DNA of 64,000 nucleotides from Actinomycetota bacterium (GTDB lineage: Bacteria > Actinomycetota > Acidimicrobiia > IMCC26256 > PALSA-610): the NCBI GenBank assembly GCA_005773635.1, contig SXHN01000122.1, forward strand, positions 62,001-126,000. Direction: 5' to 3'. Below are positions 62,374-64,000 of this stretch, one piece after another. The notes under the pieces are model-generated. The model was not told the DNA's origin. It ran no database searches and saw nothing but the letters and a program-made list of their open reading frames with translations. Numbering within the stretch: position 1 is the stretch's first letter; every line of letters begins with the position of its first letter. Made by a program: the position numbers and the translations under genes.

Positions 62374-64000
62374 ATGGCGTCAGGTGGGCAGTCTCGGGTC
62401 GAGACGTTGACGGTGCTGTTCACCGACCTCGTCGACTCGACGGGGCGCCGCGTGCGAACCGGCGAAGAGGCCGCCGACCAAATCCGGCAGCGCCACGATC
62501 GTCTGCTGCGGGCATCGTTTCTCGGGCACGGCGGAGCCGTCGCCAAACACACCGGCGACGGTGTCATGGCGACCTTTGCTGGCGCTTCGGACGCGATCGC
62601 GGCCGCCGTCGCGATCCAGCAAGCCATCGAGACCGACAACCGCACGCGGGGCGACGAACCGCTCGCTGTGCGCATCGGCATCTCGGTCGGCGACGTGTCG
62701 GTCGAAGCCGGCGACGTGTTCGGCCTGCCGGTTGTCGAGGCGCAGCGGCTCGAGGCTGCAGCCGACGGCGGCGAGATCTACATCTCGGACCTGGTGAAGG
62801 CGCTGGCGCGCGGTCGTGGTGGCCACGAGTTCGAAGCGCTCGGGGCGCTGGAGTTGAAGGGGCTCGACGCACCGCTCGACGCCGTGCGCGTGCAATGGTC
62901 GCCGGCGGATGTCAGCAATGAGTCGTCGGTTCGGCCGCCCGCGCTCGCGCAGCAGGGCGGATTCGCGTTCGCCGGTCGCGCGAAGGAACGTGCGGCCCTC
63001 GACGATGCGTGGAAGGACACGGTCGCCGGAGCGTGTCGCCTGGTGTTCCTCGCGGGCGAGCCGGGAATCGGCAAGACGCGTCTCGCCTCGGAGTTCGCAG
63101 GGGATACCACCGCCCTTGGAGGGGCGCTGCTCGCCGGTCGTTGCGACGAGATGGTGAGCGAGCCGTACCAGCCGTTCGCGGAGTCGTTGCGCTTCCAGCT
63201 CACGCTGCCCGAGGGAGCGATCCAACTCGGCGACACGCCCGAAGAGCTCGCGCGTCTTGCGCCCGAACTCGTGATGCTGAGGCCCGAGCTCGGGAGCGCG
63301 TTGTCGTCGACACCCGACGCGGAGCGGATCCGCTTCTTCGAGGCCGTTCGATCGTGGCTCGCCGCGGTGTCGGAACGATCGCCGTTGTTGTTGGTGCTCG
63401 ACGACCTCCACTGGGCCGACGCGGGATCGTTGTTGTTGCTGCGCCACATCGTGGCGACGGATCCCGTGCCGGGCCTCCTCGTCCTCGTCACCTATCGCGA
63501 CACCGACCTCGATCGCACGCACCCACTGTCCGCCATGTTGAGCGACTTCCATCGTCGAGCTGACGCAGTACGCATCGCGCTGAAGGGACTCCCCGAAGCC
63601 GATGTCGCCGAGTTCGTGACGCTCGCATCGGGACACGCGCTCGACGACGACGCGCGCCGCCTGGTCGCCGCACTGAGCGAGGAAACTGGCGGCAACCCGT
63701 TCTTCGCCGGCGAGGTGCTCCGCCACTTCGTCGAATCTGGATCGCTCTTCCAGCGCGACGGCCGATGGGTCAGTGCGTCGTTGACCGAGGGCGACCTGCC
63801 CGAGGGTGTCCGAGAAGTCGTCGGACGCCGACTGTCGATGTTGCCCGACACGACGCAACACCTGCTCACTGCCGCATCGGTGATCGGCGCGCGGTTCGAT
63901 TTGCATCTGCTCGTCATCGCCGCGAAGTCCGACGACGATGCGGTGCTTGATGCGCTCGAGCCCGCGATCAACGCGCAACTCATCACCGAGACCGGCTTCG
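62374..64000 (+). CDS. Cyclase-ATPase regulator, truncated at window end
   Basis: An open frame from the ATG at 62374 (MASGGQSRVETLTVLFTDLVDST) runs off the window, so the ORF track missed it. It has a class III cyclase domain (FTDLVDST; HTGDGVMATFAGASDAIAAA), then an AAA/AfsR-like ATPase with P-loop FLAGEPGIGKTRLA near residue 225 and Walker B LLLVLDDLHWADAGS. At least 542 residues are in the window. The opposite-strand 532-aa ORF at 62380-63978 is its shadow. Confidence 0.88.
   Translation, partial: MASGGQSRVETLTVLFTDLVDSTGRRVRTGEEAADQIRQRHDRLLRASFLGHGGAVAKHTGDGVMATFAGASDAIAAAVAIQQAIETDNRTRGDEPLAVRIGISVGDVSVEAGDVFGLPVVEAQRLEAAADGGEIYISDLVKALARGRGGHEFEALGALELKGLDAPLDAVRVQWSPADVSNESSVRPPALAQQGGFAFAGRAKERAALDDAWKDTVAGACRLVFLAGEPGIGKTRLASEFAGDTTALGGALLAGRCDEMVSEPYQPFAESLRFQLTLPEGAIQLGDTPEELARLAPELVMLRPELGSALSSTPDAERIRFFEAVRSWLAAVSERSPLLLVLDDLHWADAGSLLLLRHIVATDPVPGLLVLVTYRDTDLDRTHPLSAMLSDFHRRADAVRIALKGLPEADVAEFVTLASGHALDDDARRLVAALSEETGGNPFFAGEVLRHFVESGSLFQRDGRWVSASLTEGDLPEGVREVVGRRLSMLPDTTQHLLTAASVIGARFDLHLLVIAAKSDDDAVLDALEPAINAQLITETGF

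Noticed and set aside
62380-63978. 532-aa minus-strand ORF
   Set aside because: It is antisense to a clear cyclase/ATPase reading frame, is rich in Arg and low-complexity segments, and shows no domain.

Overview
The window looks like chromosomal DNA from a high-GC actinobacterium, most likely in or near the class Acidimicrobiia. The reasons are the actinobacterial marker families (DUF3499, DUF3151, the histidine phosphatase/DUF3090/SCO1664 trio, an Rv2466c-like DsbA protein, Pr6Pr), F420-linked enzymes, GYWL-repeat secreted proteins, a DUF222-type HNH protein and large cyclase-ATPase regulators. No rRNA is present, so the placement is inference. Three tRNA genes, about 60 protein genes, several hairpin terminators and two short dispersed repeats are visible. 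I see no CRISPR array, insertion sequence or prophage.

0-24 kb is housekeeping and small-molecule metabolism: an MBL-fold hydrolase, a Gfo/Idh/MocA oxidoreductase, homoserine kinase, an SDR, an M20 peptidase, a phytoene-dehydrogenase-like flavoprotein, a secreted cell-wall protein, an ABC1 kinase, an Fpg/Nei glycosylase, Lgt, a MacB/FtsX-type ABC exporter, PurE, a nitronate-monooxygenase-like protein, GDP-mannose dehydratase and the DUF3151 / histidine phosphatase / DUF3090 / SCO1664 group. 24-35 kb holds a fatty-acyl-AMP ligase, an F420-related block (FrhB-like iron-sulfur protein, small receiver-like protein, LLM oxidoreductase), a copper module (csoR-copZ divergent from copA), metF, a large secreted propeller protein and a NarL-type regulator. 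34-37 kb gathers two tRNA-Ser genes, tadA and serS. 37-41 kb is a pentose phosphate cluster (pgi-like, gnd, pgl). 41-47 kb carries an alcohol dehydrogenase, an acyl-CoA ligase, an acyl-CoA dehydrogenase, pyrE and a SoxR regulator divergent from an unknown protein. 47-50.5 kb has an orphan DNA methyltransferase and membrane proteins.

From about 50.5 kb to the end the DNA is more GC-rich and has a more accessory character: a universal stress protein, two large cyclase/ATPase regulators (the second cut by the window end), a PadR-controlled membrane/lipoprotein block, an esterase, tRNA-Leu, a DUF222/HNH protein, a cupin plus exported RidA-like lipoprotein under a TetR regulator, and decayed remnants of a pyruvate:ferredoxin oxidoreductase and a dihydroorotate-dehydrogenase-like gene. 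A 74-nt repeat brackets 54.03-58.24 kb and abuts the 3' end of tRNA-Leu.

The observations most worth checking are: an apparent ATT start codon that restores the catalytic N-terminus of the Fpg/Nei glycosylase; a long hairpin that buries the gnd start codon; a 48-bp hairpin-bearing repeat found twice in divergent promoter regions; the SoxR operator-like palindrome facing an unknown gene; and the nifJ/DHODH-like remnants.
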